Shown piece after piece: positions 9,999 through 20,329 of a stretch of 64,000 bases of DNA. Numbering within the stretch: position 1 is the stretch's first letter; every line of letters starts with the position of its first letter. Made by a program: the position numbers and the translations under genes. The stretch covers positions 20,542-84,541 of the forward strand of contig JAHHTF010000001.1 in assembly GCA_020024775.1 (NCBI GenBank), given 5' to 3'. This DNA comes from Ureaplasma sp. GTDB taxonomy: Bacteria; Bacillota_I; Bacilli_A; Mycoplasmatales; Mycoplasmoidaceae. The notes under the pieces were generated by a model, which saw only the letters and a program-made list of their open reading frames with translations, was not told where the DNA came from and did not search any database.

Positions 9999-10575
9999 AA
10001 TCGCAGTTATTTTAGCTAATGATATGAAAGATTATCAAATTGTAAATCCATTATATATTTGAAACAAATTAGGAATGACAGTCCATTTAGTATCTGTTGA
10101 AAAGAAGAATTCAGTTTTACTTGAATCAGGATTTAAATTATATTGTACAGATACTATTGAAAAGGTTAACTTATCACAATATAATGCAATTTATATTCCA
10201 GGTGGTGAAGGGGTTAAACAATTAAACTTCACAACATGACCAACAAAGAAAGAAGATATTATTTCTAAGTTTTGTTCAAGTTTAGAAAAATTCTTAAAAT
10301 CAGATGAAAAGATTTTATTATTTACTTCAGACAGTGTTGGAGTATTAGAAACATTAAGAATTGTTAAAAACACAGATTTAACTAAAACTGTTAATCCAGA
10401 TCAAAAAACAACAATGTTAGTTAAATCAAATAATATTTTAGTTTATGATGGATATTCTGTAGTGAATGATTTCATCGTTGAATCAACTAAAATGTTAGAA
10501 GATAAAGAAAACAAACAGAATGGTGAAAAATCCAAAGAATTAGAAAAAAAAGTATTAGCTTTAATGGAAAATTAA
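9991..10575 (+). CDS. DJ-1/PfpI-like protein lacking the usual nucleophile
   Basis: 194 residues with a flavodoxin-like start (MIKIAVILANDMKDYQIVNP, reading as an 'Ile-Ala-Val-Ile-Leu' strand plus acidic turn) and the YNAIYIPGGEGVKQL segment typical of the DJ-1/PfpI family. In active family members a Cys sits in the nucleophile elbow; here the corresponding stretch is ILLFTSDSVGVLE, with no Cys. It may therefore be a non-catalytic or binding member. Two TGA codons encode Trp. It overlaps the previous gene by 8 bases and precedes nrdB by 50 bases. Confidence 0.7.
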
Positions 10576-10625
10576 AGTTATTTTTATTTAATTAAGCATA
10601 AAAATGAAAAGGAAGGTGAGTTTTT

Positions 10626-11750
10626 ATGAAAAGATTAGTTAGTTTAATCAAAAAGGATAAAAATAATCGAATATTTTTTGGGGATTATAATGGGTTTCAA
10701 AGATATGATGCAATTAAGTATCCATTTGCAAAACAAATTGAAGCTAATATGCGTCAAGCATTTTGAACACCAGAAGAAATAAGTTTAATTATTGATCGGG
10801 AAAATTTTAAAGACTTACCTGATCACATTAAAGATATCTTGATTTGTAACTTGTTGTTTCAAACTTTAATGGATTCAGCTCAAAACAGAGGATTAGATTC
10901 AATCATGTCAGAATTGGTTACTAGTTCTGAATGAGAAGCTGTGTTTAAAACACAAGCTTTTTTTGAATTAATCCATTCATTATCATATTCTCATATTATT
11001 AGAGAAATGTTTTCTAATAATGCTGAAGAAATCTTTGATCGTATCTATTCAGATGATTTCATTAAACACAGAACCGATAAAGAGATTGAAATCTATTCTG
11101 AAGTAAAACAATATATTAATGGAACAGTGGAATGATCAAAAGATATTGCTAAAGAAAAGATTGTGACTTTATTATTACATATCTATTTCTTAGAAGGACT
11201 TAAGTTCTATGTATCTTTTATGGTTACATATACAATCAACTATAGTTATGAAGATGCAATTCCAGGGGTTGCAAAAATCATTAAATTAATCAACTTTGAT
11301 GAAGACATGCACGTTGGTGTTGTTGGAGGATTAATTAAGATTTTAAGATCATCTGCAGCTGAAGGATTCAAAGACTTAACTAATTCAGAATGATTCACAG
11401 AAACTGCTTATAAAATGGTTGATATGATTGTGAATGATGAATTAGGTTGAGCTAATTATTTATTAAGTTATGGACCAATTCCATCACTTACAAAAGAAGT
11501 CTTTGAAAACTTCATTAAATACTATGCTAATGACCGTTTAAAAAGAATTGGTTTAGAACCACTTTACAAGAATATCCAAAGAACAGATTCAGTTGATTGA
11601 TTTGATATGTATAAAGATATCAACAAAGATAATACAGCACAACAAGAATCAACAGCACTAAATTACAATATTGGGAACATGAACATGGACTTTGATGAAC
11701 ACGATTTAGAAGCTATGTTAAAAGATTTGTTGGATAGAAAGGCGAAATAA
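10626..11750 (+). CDS. nrdB: Ribonucleotide reductase radical subunit, class Ia-like
   Basis: A 374-residue R2 subunit. By eye it tracks E. coli NrdB rather than the NrdF of most mollicutes: FFGDYNGFQRYDAIKYP, FWTPEEISLIIDREN, FELIHSLSYSHIIREMF, LEGLKFYVSF and FDEDMHVG. All six di-iron ligands appear present (Asp in IIDRE, Glu and His in ELIH, Glu in FLEGL, Glu and His in DEDMH), and so is the radical Tyr in SLSYSH. This argues against a metal-free class Ie enzyme. It makes deoxyribonucleotides with NrdA, which starts 3 bases downstream. No nrdI is found in the window. The start follows GAAGGTGAG. Confidence 0.88.
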
Positions 11751-11753
11751 TTT

Positions 11754-14090
11754 ATGTCCAATAGAAGATTAAAAATAACATTAGAAGATCTAAATGCTGT
11801 TACAGAAAATGCCCAACCAAAAAATGAAATTGAATTTAATGTTGATTCATTATGTGTTATTAAAAGAGATGGAAGATGTGTTCCATATGAACCAAACAAA
11901 ATGAAAAAAGTTTGTTTGTGAGCATGTGAAGGAAACGAAGAATATGCAAATGATTTACTAACATCTACTAAGATTAAACTTTATGACAGAATTAATATTG
12001 TTGATGTTTATAATGAACTAATTAAAACCGCTGCTAATAAAATCAGTCGGATTCATTATCGTTATGAAATGATTGCAGCTAAATTATTATTGCTTAAAAT
12101 CTATCGTGATACAGCAAACATTAAAACTAACTTAAATTATCCTCACATGAAAGATGTGATAGCTAAAGGGATAAAACACAAAAAATATAAAGAAGAATTA
12201 TTCAATAGTTTTAGTGATCAAGAAATTGAAGAAATAAATAGTTTTATTAATCCAGAATTTGATTATTTATTTACTTATAAATCTTTAACTATTTTCAACA
12301 AGAAATATTGTTTGAACTATTCAAAAAATAAAAAGTTTGAACTACCACAACATACTTATATGAGAATAGCAATGAGTTTGTTTTATCATGAAGATAAAGC
12401 AATTAGAATTGGGTTAATTAAAAAGTTCTATTTATATTTAGCTCAACATTACTTTACAGTATCTACTCCAATTACTTTGAATGTAGGAACACCTAAGATG
12501 CAACTATCAAGTTGTGTATTATCTAAGATGGGTGATTCTGTTGAAGGGATTATGGATACCACAAGAGAAATAGCAATCTACTCTAAAAACAAAGGTGGGA
12601 ATGCAGTTGATATTTCTTCAATCAGATCAAGTGGTAGTTATATCTTAGGAAACAACGGGATATCATCAGGTCCAGTTCCTTTTATTAAAATTATTGAAGC
12701 GACTATTAAAGCGTTTAACCAAGGTTCAGAACGTCCTGGGGTTTGTTGTGTATACTTTCAATGATGACACTACAATTTTGAAGAATTAATTGTTTTAAAA
12801 AATAACTCAGGAACTGAGGAAAACAGAGCTAGACAATTAAAATATAGTGTAAAGATTAATGATTTATTAATCAAAAGAGCACTTAAGAAACAAGATATTA
12901 CATTATTCAATCCATCAGATGTTCCTAAATTAAATGGATTATATGGTGAAGAATTTGAAAGACAATATCTTGAATATGAATCAAGAGAATATTTAAAAAC
13001 AAAAAAGATTCCAGCAACAAAAATCTTAGAAATGATTTTTAAAGAAAGAGTAGAAACTGGAAACATTTATATGTTCCATGAAGAAAATGTAAACAATGTT
13101 TCAATGTTAAACAGATACATTAACTCTTCTAACTTATGTTGTGAAATTACATTACCTTCAAGAGAATCAAAACAACTTGAAGAAAGAATGGATCCTAAAA
13201 CTAATAAAATGGAAAGAGTTTATGAAATGGGAGAAATCTCATTATGTAACTTATCTTCAATTAACTTAGTTAAGTATTTAGAATGTGATATTAACCAAAA
13301 GATTGACGTGATCAATATTTTAGTTAGAGCTTTAGATAATACTATTGATATTGCCGATTATCCAGTTCCTGAAGCTAAGAAAACTAATTTAAAATATCGT
13401 TATCTAGGAATCGGAGTTTTAAATTATGCTAACTATTTAGCAAAACAAAAGATTATAATAGATAGTGATGAAGCCTTAGAAAAAACTCATGAATTATTTG
13501 ATGAACTATCTTATTTAATTATTAGTTCGTCTTTAGAGTTAGCTAAACTTAAAGGTAAGTTTGAAAACTTTGATGAAACATTATGAGCTCAAGGACAAAT
13601 GCCAATCTTTAAAGCTAATCAAAGAGCTCTTTCATTAACTAAATACAAACCAGATTTAAATAAATGAAAAGAGTTATCTGAGCAAATTAAAATTCATGGT
13701 TTAAGAAATGCTCAACTAATGGCTATTGCTCCAACAGCAACTACTGGTAAAGCAATCAATGCTACAGAAAGTATTGAACCAATCCAAGACTTCATCTACA
13801 AAGAAGATGGTAAAACTAATGTAACAACCTTAGTTCCTAACTTAAAAGAAAATGCTGCTTATTATAAAAAAGCAATTGATTGTGACCAATATATGCTAAT
13901 CAAACTTGCAGCTATTAGACAATGTTATATAGACCAAGCACAATCAGTTAACATTTACTTTAAAAAAGTTAGTTCAATCACTGATTTTAGTTTATATCAT
14001 TTATATGGATTTGAACTAGGAATGAAAACATTCTATTATTGTAAAACTTTAAAGGAGGTAGCAGAAGATGTCTGTGAAAGCTGTACGTAA
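11754..14090 (+). CDS. nrdA: Ribonucleotide reductase catalytic subunit, class Ia-like
   Basis: A 778-residue R1 subunit with an N-terminal ATP-cone (CVIKRDGRCVPYEPNKMKKV), the allosteric activity domain that class Ib NrdE enzymes lack. Active-site features follow: LSSCVLSKMGDS (redox Cys), SNLCCEITLPS (thiyl Cys and Glu with the substrate-binding Asn), GEISLCNLSSINL (second redox Cys), and a C-terminal CESC pair for re-reduction. Length and motif order match E. coli NrdA (761). Several TGA codons are read as Trp. Its ATG lies 3 bases after nrdB, and its 3' end overlaps the next gene by 23 bases. Confidence 0.9.
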
Positions 14091-14790
14091 TTATTCATTC
14101 ATTGATGTTGGGAATTCAACTATCAAGGTTTGTAACAACGGAATGGATGTTGAAAAACACTCATTAATTAAATTAAATAAAATTCTTAAAAAAGGTATCC
14201 AATCAGAAAAGTGTTTTATCTTCAACACAAATACAAAGAGATCAGTTTCTAAGAAACTAGAAAAATTAGAAAAAAAATTAGGATCAGTTAAAGTAGTTAA
14301 AGCTACTGATTTAGCTAATTTAGTAGCAACAGATGAAATTGATATTAACTCAGTAGGAATTGATATTTTATTATCAGTATACTATTTAAACTTAACTGAT
14401 GATAGCTATACATTAATCAACTCAGGAACATATTTATGAAGTGTGTTTGTAAAAGATAAAATGATTACATCTGTAAATATTGATGTTGGATTCACAACAA
14501 GAATCAAAGCGGTTAAAAAAGAATTTAAGATTCATAAAAACAATCCTGAATGATCTTGAATTTGTAAAAATACACACCAAGCATTCTATGGTTCTATTTT
14601 AAAAGATTTATATGGTATCTATAATTTCTATATTAATAGATTCCCTAATATCAGACAAACTAGATATATTTCTGGAAACGATTTAACTGACGAAATGGTA
14701 ACAACATTTAAAGAATACATGGATACAAATAAGATTGATAACATTTCATTAATGGGATTAATGACTTTTGTTGATAACCAAAATTTATAA
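14068..14790 (+). CDS. Type III pantothenate kinase-like (CoaX fold) protein
   Basis: 240 residues with an actin-like ATPase start, SFIDVGNSTIKVC, corresponding to the DxGN phosphate-binding loop of CoaX, then GIDILLSVYYL and LINSGTYLWSVFV, in place of the G.DR...A and D.GTA.T motifs. CoaX phosphorylates pantothenate in CoA synthesis. The second Asp (DAGTA) and the Arg of GxDR are not conserved, so the substrate or activity may have changed. AAGGAGG lies 9 bases before the ATG, inside the end of nrdA. One terminator follows. Confidence 0.6.
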
Positions 14791-14797
14791 TCGAATT

Positions 14798-14825
14798 AAT
14801 ATTAGAGTGAATCTCTAATATTTTT
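14798..14825 (+). terminator. Terminator of the rpmG-nrd-coaX-like run
   Basis: Perfect stem AATATTAGAG / CTCTAATATT with loop TGAAT and a following T run. Confidence 0.85.
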
Positions 14826-14857
14826 ATTGCCATAGATTTCATCCAAAACGAAAAAAT

Positions 14858-14890
14858 AAAATAATGTTAACTCCACGTCAACATTATTTT
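14858..14890 (-). terminator. Terminator of the AAA ATPase gene
   Basis: Perfect 11-bp stem AAAATAATGTT / AACATTATTTT with an 11-base loop and a T-rich minus-strand tail. It contains the stop codon of the ATPase gene (14884-14886). Confidence 0.75.
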
Positions 14891-16284
14891 AATTTGATTC
14901 TATTTAAAGATAAATCTAAGAATGAAATACAATACAATGGTAATTCAAATACATTAGCTTGTGTATCATAGTTAATGTTATTAGAAGAAAAGATTATTCC
15001 ATAAGGGGGCTTATTTGTTTCAATAATTCTTTTTAATGAATTGGTTGAAAACATTTTTCCATATTTAATTTCAATAGGGATAATTTTAGCTTCTTGGTTT
15101 TCAATACATAAATCTAATTCATAACATGTATTTGAATTATTAAATTCATAATTCTTTTTAGTAGATTCATTTTGATTCCCATGTCATGAATAATAATATT
15201 GGTATTTACTATTGGTTTGGTTTTGTAACTCTGAGATAATAAAGTTTTCTGCAATTGCTCCTTTTACATTAGGATAAATATTATTATCATTATCTTTGAA
15301 CATGTTTAGATCTAGATTAAAAACTAAAGGGATAAAACCACAATCATTGAAATATAGTTTGAATTCAGATGGATTACTACTTAAGTTTAATGGAACACAA
15401 TATTTGTTTAGATTTTCAACTTTATAAATAAGTTTTGATTCCAAAAGATTTTGGATGGCTAATTGATAAGAATCATATCTTGCTGATTTATCAATACTAC
15501 TCATGATAAACTTTTTATTTTTCTTAGCTAGGAATCTTTGAATGTTATCATAGATAGTTAAACATTTTCCAATATCTTGCTTATTAGAAATCATTCTAGT
15601 TACATCTAATCTATATGAGTCTAATAAAGATTGTTTTATTTGATTTATTTCTTGTTGATTGCTGTTGTTCAAGTAAGCATCTAAAACTTGTGGCATTCCC
15701 CCAATAAACATAAAGTTATGTAATTCATCTATAATTAATTTATGGATATCTTTTGGGATTGGTTTAAGAGAGTTTGTGGCTTCTTGTATAACATCAATAT
15801 ATTTTTCATATTTTTTATTTAATAAGTATTCTTTGAAATTAAGTGGATACATATTTCATATCTCAACCTTACCTACAGGGAATGGTCATTCGTTGTTTTC
15901 TTTGAATGAATTTCCTAGATAACTTCCTGTGCAAATTATTTTGTATTTATAGTTTAGGTCTACAAATAATTTTAAAGCCGTTTTAAGTGAAGGGATCTCT
16001 TGTATCTCATCAAAGATCAAAAGATAATCTTCATTAATATTAATTTTAGAAAGATTACGAATTTCAGAAATGATAACATCAGGTGTTGTTACATTACTTA
16101 ATCTTTCTAAATAATCTTTGTTAGACATAAAGTTAATATAAATATATTTGTCTTTATAGAATGTGTTTGCAAAATTCAAAACACTATAAGTTTTGCCAAC
16201 TTGTCTAGCACCAAATAAGATGATTGGTAAGGAATCATCTTTCTTGTTTCATTCGATAAGTTTTAAATCTATTAATCTTTTCAT
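14884..16284 (-). CDS. AAA family ATPase with DUF4143 C-terminal region
   Basis: A 466-residue protein. Residues 20-30 hold a Walker A (LFGARQVGKTYS) and LLIFDEIQEIP is the Walker B; FICTGSYLG-type and YPLNFKEYL segments follow. This is the AAA_14 plus DUF4143 architecture common in bacterial and archaeal accessory genes. Near the C terminus ELDLCIENQEAKIIPIEIKY has the spacing of a PD-(D/E)XK-like nuclease core (ELD...IEIK). The cellular role of the family is not established. The TATAAT at 16291-16296 ends 7 bases before the ATG, so the mRNA is probably leaderless. Two palindromes lie just upstream. It forms a single-gene unit. Confidence 0.85.
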
Positions 16285-16290
16285 ATTTTT

Positions 16291-16371
16291 ATTATATTAG
16301 AAATTTAGGAAATTTGTAAATTTATACAAAATTCCTAATAGGAAAATTGTAAAAAAATACAAAATTCCTAA
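16291..16371 (-). promoter_or_regulatory. Promoter and paired palindromic operator of the AAA ATPase gene
   Basis: A minus-strand TATAAT (16291-16296) is followed upstream by two adjacent near-perfect palindromes. The first has arms TTAGGAAATTTGTA (16305-16318) and TACAAAATTCCTAA (16325-16338). The second has arms TAGGAAAATTGTA (16339-16351) and TACAAAATTCCTA (16358-16370). The first palindrome covers the -35 position. Two tandem sites of the same consensus suggest a dimeric repressor binding cooperatively; the regulator is unknown. Confidence 0.65.
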
Positions 16372-16420
16372 ACAGATTATTCAGGTGATTTTGTATTTAA
16401 TTACTTAAAATAGGGATTAA

Positions 16421-16451
16421 CAAAAAAATAATCCATGAGGGTACATGGATT
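16421..16451 (-). terminator. Terminator of the HTH remnant gene
   Basis: Perfect 8-bp stem AATCCATG / CATGGATT with a 6-base loop; the minus-strand tail is TATTTTTTTG. Confidence 0.75.
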
Positions 16452-16483
16452 AAATAATGAATTCTTATTATATCAATTAGAAA

Positions 16484-16753
16484 TTATTCTAATGGTTTAG
16501 GGTTACGTACACTACCATGGTTTAAGAATTTTTGTTTATCTTCTTCAGTTTTGATATCTTTGAATTGTTTTACTAATCTAATAGTTTGTCTTTCTGATAA
16601 ATGTAATCATTTAGATAATTGTAAATAACTTACATATTCACCAGTCTCTGTGTCTCTGCAAATCTTATTAGTCTTTTGATCCATTTCATCATAACTGAAA
16701 CGAGATAAAATTTTATAGTATTTTGCACGTCTCTTTTCAAAGTTTGTTTTCAT
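16484..16753 (-). CDS. Small HTH protein resembling a transposase N terminus
   Basis: 89 residues, with one TGA read as Trp. Residues 42-65 (VSYLQLSKWLHLSERQTIRL) form a helix-turn-helix, and the following FLNHGSVRNPKP resembles the F.HGN...KP stretch after the HTH in some insertion-sequence transposases. The protein stops there, with no DDE catalytic domain downstream; a hairpin terminator follows. It is either a truncated transposase remnant or a short DNA-binding protein kept in use. A conserved-length small regulator cannot be excluded. Confidence 0.55.
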
Positions 16754-17305
16754 CTATTTGTCTCTTTTCAATTCTTTTAAAATTTAATAAGTCTTTTCAT
16801 TGTTATTATTTTACAATAAAAAACTTTTTATTTTAGAAAAGTTGTTGGTTAATTACTAAGTTTTAAGAACTTTTTATTAACCTAAATACAGTATATTTTT
16901 TATATAGAATATGTCTTTTTTTTTTTTTTTTTTTGGTTGTAATGATAAATAAAACATATCTATAACAAAGAATTATAATAGAAAATAAGAGAAAATAACA
17001 CACAAATGTATATATTTTCAATGAAATTATGTATTTTTTAACTAATAATTGCAGATTTTGTTGAATTATTCGGATTTATATCAACTTTTTATAAGAATAA
17101 TTGCTCTAAAAACTATTGGAACGATCGGATATTTATTCATTGATAAATTGTGTACATTTCTTAATTTAAACTGAAATATTGCAAAAAACAGTATTTGTAT
17201 ACAAAAAGTTTATAATAAATTATTTATCAACTATAATATATTTATATTTTACATAAGCAATATATGTAATAAAATATATTAGAATATTTAATAAAAAGGA
17301 ATAAT
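16754..17305. other. AT-rich intergenic region between HTH remnant and tig
   Basis: 552 bases with no credible gene on either strand. It contains a T19 tract (16916-16934), short inverted AT repeats and many TATA-like words, among them TATAAT near 17228 that may serve tig. No RNA gene or terminal inverted repeats of an insertion sequence could be recognised. Confidence 0.7.
16916..16934. repeat. T19 homopolymer tract
   Basis: Nineteen uninterrupted T on the plus strand (A19 on minus). On the minus strand it is followed after 8-10 bases by CTATATAAAA, a -10-like word about 150 bases upstream of the HTH gene. Such tracts mutate by slippage. Confidence 0.8.
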
Positions 17306-18616
17306 ATGAAAATTTTAGATATCAAAAGAACTGATGAACAAATTATTTATAAAGTAGAAGTTGATCAAGCTGATTGAAAAAAGAAATTAGATGATGTTAA
17401 AAAAGGATTATTAAAATCAATTAAAGTTGATGGATTTAGACCAGGGAAGGTTCCAGCTGAAATTGCTGAAAAACATTTAGATAAAGGTTTAATGATCAAC
17501 AGAGCATTTTCTAAAATTATCGATGACCAATTAAAATTATTAGAAGAAACTAAAGAATACAAAAATGAAGATGCTGAAGTTTATACTGAAGTTGATTTAG
17601 GTGTAGATGAAATTTCATTAGATAAATTAGTTATTGAATTTAAATATTGAAAATTCCCAGTAGTTTCTGTTAAAGATTACAACAAATTAGAAATTGATCA
17701 ATTAGACGATAAAGTAACTGTAGAAGAAGTTAAAAAAGAAATCGACAGCTTTATGAAAGCATCTAAAAAAGTTGAACCTAAAGAATCAGGTAAATTAGAA
17801 AATGGTGATATTGCTATTTTTGACTTTACTGGTTTTAAAGATGGTGAAAAATTCAGTGGTGGTGAAGCTAAAAACTATGAATTAGAAATTGGCTCAAATC
17901 AATTCATTCCAGGTTTCGAAGAACAAATGGTTGGAATGAAACTTAATGAAACAAGAACATTAAAATTAAAATTCCCTGAAGATTACCACACTAAAGACTT
18001 AGCTGGTAAAGATGTTGAATTCGAAGTTACACTAAATGGAATGAAATCAGTTAAAGTTCCTGAATACAATGATGAATATGTTAAAACTTTAAAACTTCCT
18101 GAAATTAACACTACTAAACAATTAGAAAAATATGTTTCAGATATTTTAGCTAAAACTAAAAAACAACAATACTTAGAAAAAACAACTGGCAAAATTTATG
18201 ATGCTGTTTACAACAACACAACTATTTCTCATATTCCAGAACCTATTCTTCAAAAAGAATATGATAGCACTTATAAAAACTATGAAAACCAATTAAAACA
18301 AAAAGGTTTAAAACTAGCTGACTACTTAAAATACATCAACAAATCTCAAGAACAATTCGATGCTGAATTCAGAAAAGATGTTGAAAAATCATTTGTTATT
18401 GGTTTAGCATTAGAAAAGATTGCTGAATTAGAAAAAATCAAAGTAGAAGAAAAAGATATTATGAAATATATTGAAGATATGTGTAAAGTATATGGTGGAG
18501 ATCCAAAAGAAATCAGACAAAAAATTGGTGATAACACATCTCATATCGTTTCAACTTTATTAAATCAACAAGTTCTAGATAAATTAATTGAATTAAACAC
18601 TAAGAAAGCAAAATAA
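17306..18616 (+). CDS. tig: Trigger factor (ribosome-associated chaperone and prolyl isomerase)
   Basis: 436 residues with the three trigger factor domains. The N-terminal ribosome-binding domain carries the signature GFRPGKVP near residue 50. The FKBP-type isomerase domain (about 165-250) shows GDIAIFDFTGFKDGE, FIPGFEEQMVGMKLNETR and FPEDYHTKDLAGKDVEFEV. The C-terminal helical chaperone arms end ELNTKKAK. It shields nascent chains at the ribosome exit. Two TGA codons encode Trp. The ATG follows AAAAGGA; likely its own transcript, as 552 bases separate it from the previous gene. Confidence 0.95.
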
Positions 18617-18668
18617 TTAATTTTGCTTTTTTCTTTACTAAAAGCGAATATACATAGAAAGGATATCT

Positions 18669-20018
18669 ATGAATAATAAATTTAAAATTACTGTTGGATT
18701 AGACAACACAATTAATCTTGAAGTTTTAGAAGATATCAAAAAAGGTGAAACTATTAATCTTAGTGATATTGTTAATCAAAACAAAGATCAAGAAGCATTC
18801 TTAAACTTTTCAATTGATTTAAAGAATTCATTGGAATCAAAATATAAAGAAACATTAAAAAAAGAATTAAGAGAATCTATTGAAAACGAATTAAAAGTAC
18901 AACACAATAATTTAATTAAATCTAAGGATGATGAAATCAAAGATTTAGAACACGAGAAAAATAAATTAATTGAAAACAAACAATTAGAAATTGATAAAGA
19001 AGTTTCAAAAAAACAAGAAGAGTTTTCAGTTCAATTAGCTAAAAAAGATGAAGAGATTAAGAATCTAAGTCAACTGAATAAAGAACAAATTGCTAAAACA
19101 ATTGCTCAAAAGGATAATGAGTATAAAGATAAAATTAATGAACTAGAAAAATCAAATTCAAATTTACAAAAAGATTTTGATAACTTAAAAGAAAATCAAG
19201 AGTTATTAACTAATGACAAAATTAGTAAAGCTCTTGCTGAAAAAATAGAACAAATAAAAAAACTTGAAACTGAAAAGCAACAACTTCAAGGTAAATATGA
19301 TGAACTATCTAGAAGTAAAAAAATGATGAATATCAAACAATTAGGTAATGAACTTGAGGATTGATGTAAAACTGAATTAAACAATCAACTTATCAATAAT
19401 TTATCTGATACATTTATTGATAGAGCAGAAATCATCTCAGGAACAGCTGCTGACTTTATTGTTGAAGTGGAAGATCCAAGTCAACAAGTCTTTAAAATTG
19501 TTTTAGAAATGAAGACTGAACAATTAGATTCAGTTAATAAAAAAACAAACATGGAACATACTCAGAAATTAGTTAAGGATGCAATTAAAAATAAAGGTAA
19601 TGTTGCAATCTTGGTAACAGAATTAGAAAAAGATGATATCTTTATGTTCAAAAGAATTCATAATGATGACATTGATGTATACTGGACAAGACCAGATGGT
19701 TTAGTATTTTTAGTTTCAATATTAAGAATGATGTTCTTGAAATATGCATCTTTAAAACAATTAGATTTGAATTTCAAAACTAAGAAACAAATCTTAGATG
19801 ATTTCAATGATTTCAAAGATTCTATTATGAATAATTCATTAAAAAACATTGAATCTAATTTGAACAAAATTCAAAAAGCAAATGATGATATTCAAAAACA
19901 AGTTGATACAATTAAAGACTCAATAAATGTAATTTTAGAAAGTCATTTCCAAGCTCTAAGAAACAAAATAGACCAATTCAAAATTGAAAATAAAATCCTT
20001 AAAAAAATAGAAGAATAA
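18669..20018 (+). CDS. DUF2130 coiled-coil protein with nuclease-like C-terminal domain
   Basis: 449 residues. Residues 40-225 form a long Lys/Glu-rich coiled coil. The C-terminal part matches the DUF2130 family: MMNIKQLGNELEDWCKTELN, then AADFIVEVEDPSQQ..FKIVLEMKTEQLD, with D...EMK spacing like a PD-(D/E)XK core, then VAILVTELEKDDIF and YWTRPDGLVFL. The biological role of this family is not established. A TGA encodes the conserved Trp in EDWC. AAAGGA lies 5 bases before the start, 52 bases after tig; co-transcription with tig is possible. Confidence 0.85.
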
Positions 20019-20050
20019 CTTTTACATTTTTAAAAAACATTTATTTTTTG

Positions 20051-20056
20051 TATAAT
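20051..20056 (+). promoter_or_regulatory. -10 box for tRNA-Ser
   Basis: TATAAT preceded by TTG (extended type) 21 bases upstream of the tRNA 5' end, fitting initiation just before the mature tRNA. Confidence 0.6.
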
Positions 20057-20076
20057 ATTAAATGTTTTATTTTTTA

Positions 20077-20166
20077 GGAAGTGTACTCAAGAGGCCCAAG
20101 AGGGCACCCTGCTAAGGTGTTAGGTCGTTTTTCGACGCGAGAGTTCGAATCTCTCCACTTCCGCCA
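20077..20166 (+). tRNA. tRNA-Ser (anticodon GCU)
   Basis: Acceptor stem GGAAGTG pairs with CACTTCC, followed by discriminator G and an encoded CCA. The anticodon loop CTGCTAA gives anticodon GCT (20111-20113), reading AGC/AGU. The long variable arm (AGGTCGTTTTTCGACGCGA) identifies a class II serine tRNA. The T arm carries GTTCGAATC. It stands alone, with its own promoter and terminator. Confidence 0.96.
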
Positions 20167-20175
20167 TTTTATTGT

Positions 20176-20209
20176 AGAACCTGGGTAGATAAAACCTTGG
20201 TTCTTTTTA
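20176..20209 (+). terminator. Terminator of tRNA-Ser
   Basis: Stem AGAACC / GGTTCT, extended by two further G-C pairs, followed by TTTTT. Confidence 0.75.
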
Positions 20210-20329
20210 TTGATTTTTTAATGAATAGACATATATATTCTTATATATATAAGATATATTTATGAATTGCATTAAAAAGTTTATATAATATAACCAATTA
20301 TTTATATTTAAAAGGAAAAAGTTTTTATT

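Noticed and set aside
16305-16371. Paired palindromes as a short CRISPR-like array
   Set aside because: Only two units without spacers, each itself palindromic; position at a promoter fits operators better.
17217-17225. TTATCAACT in the AT-rich gap as a DnaA box and replication origin
   Set aside because: A single weak match, no cluster of boxes and no dnaA or dnaN nearby.
16285-17305. Complete insertion sequence around the HTH remnant
   Set aside because: No terminal inverted repeats, target duplication or catalytic DDE domain could be seen.
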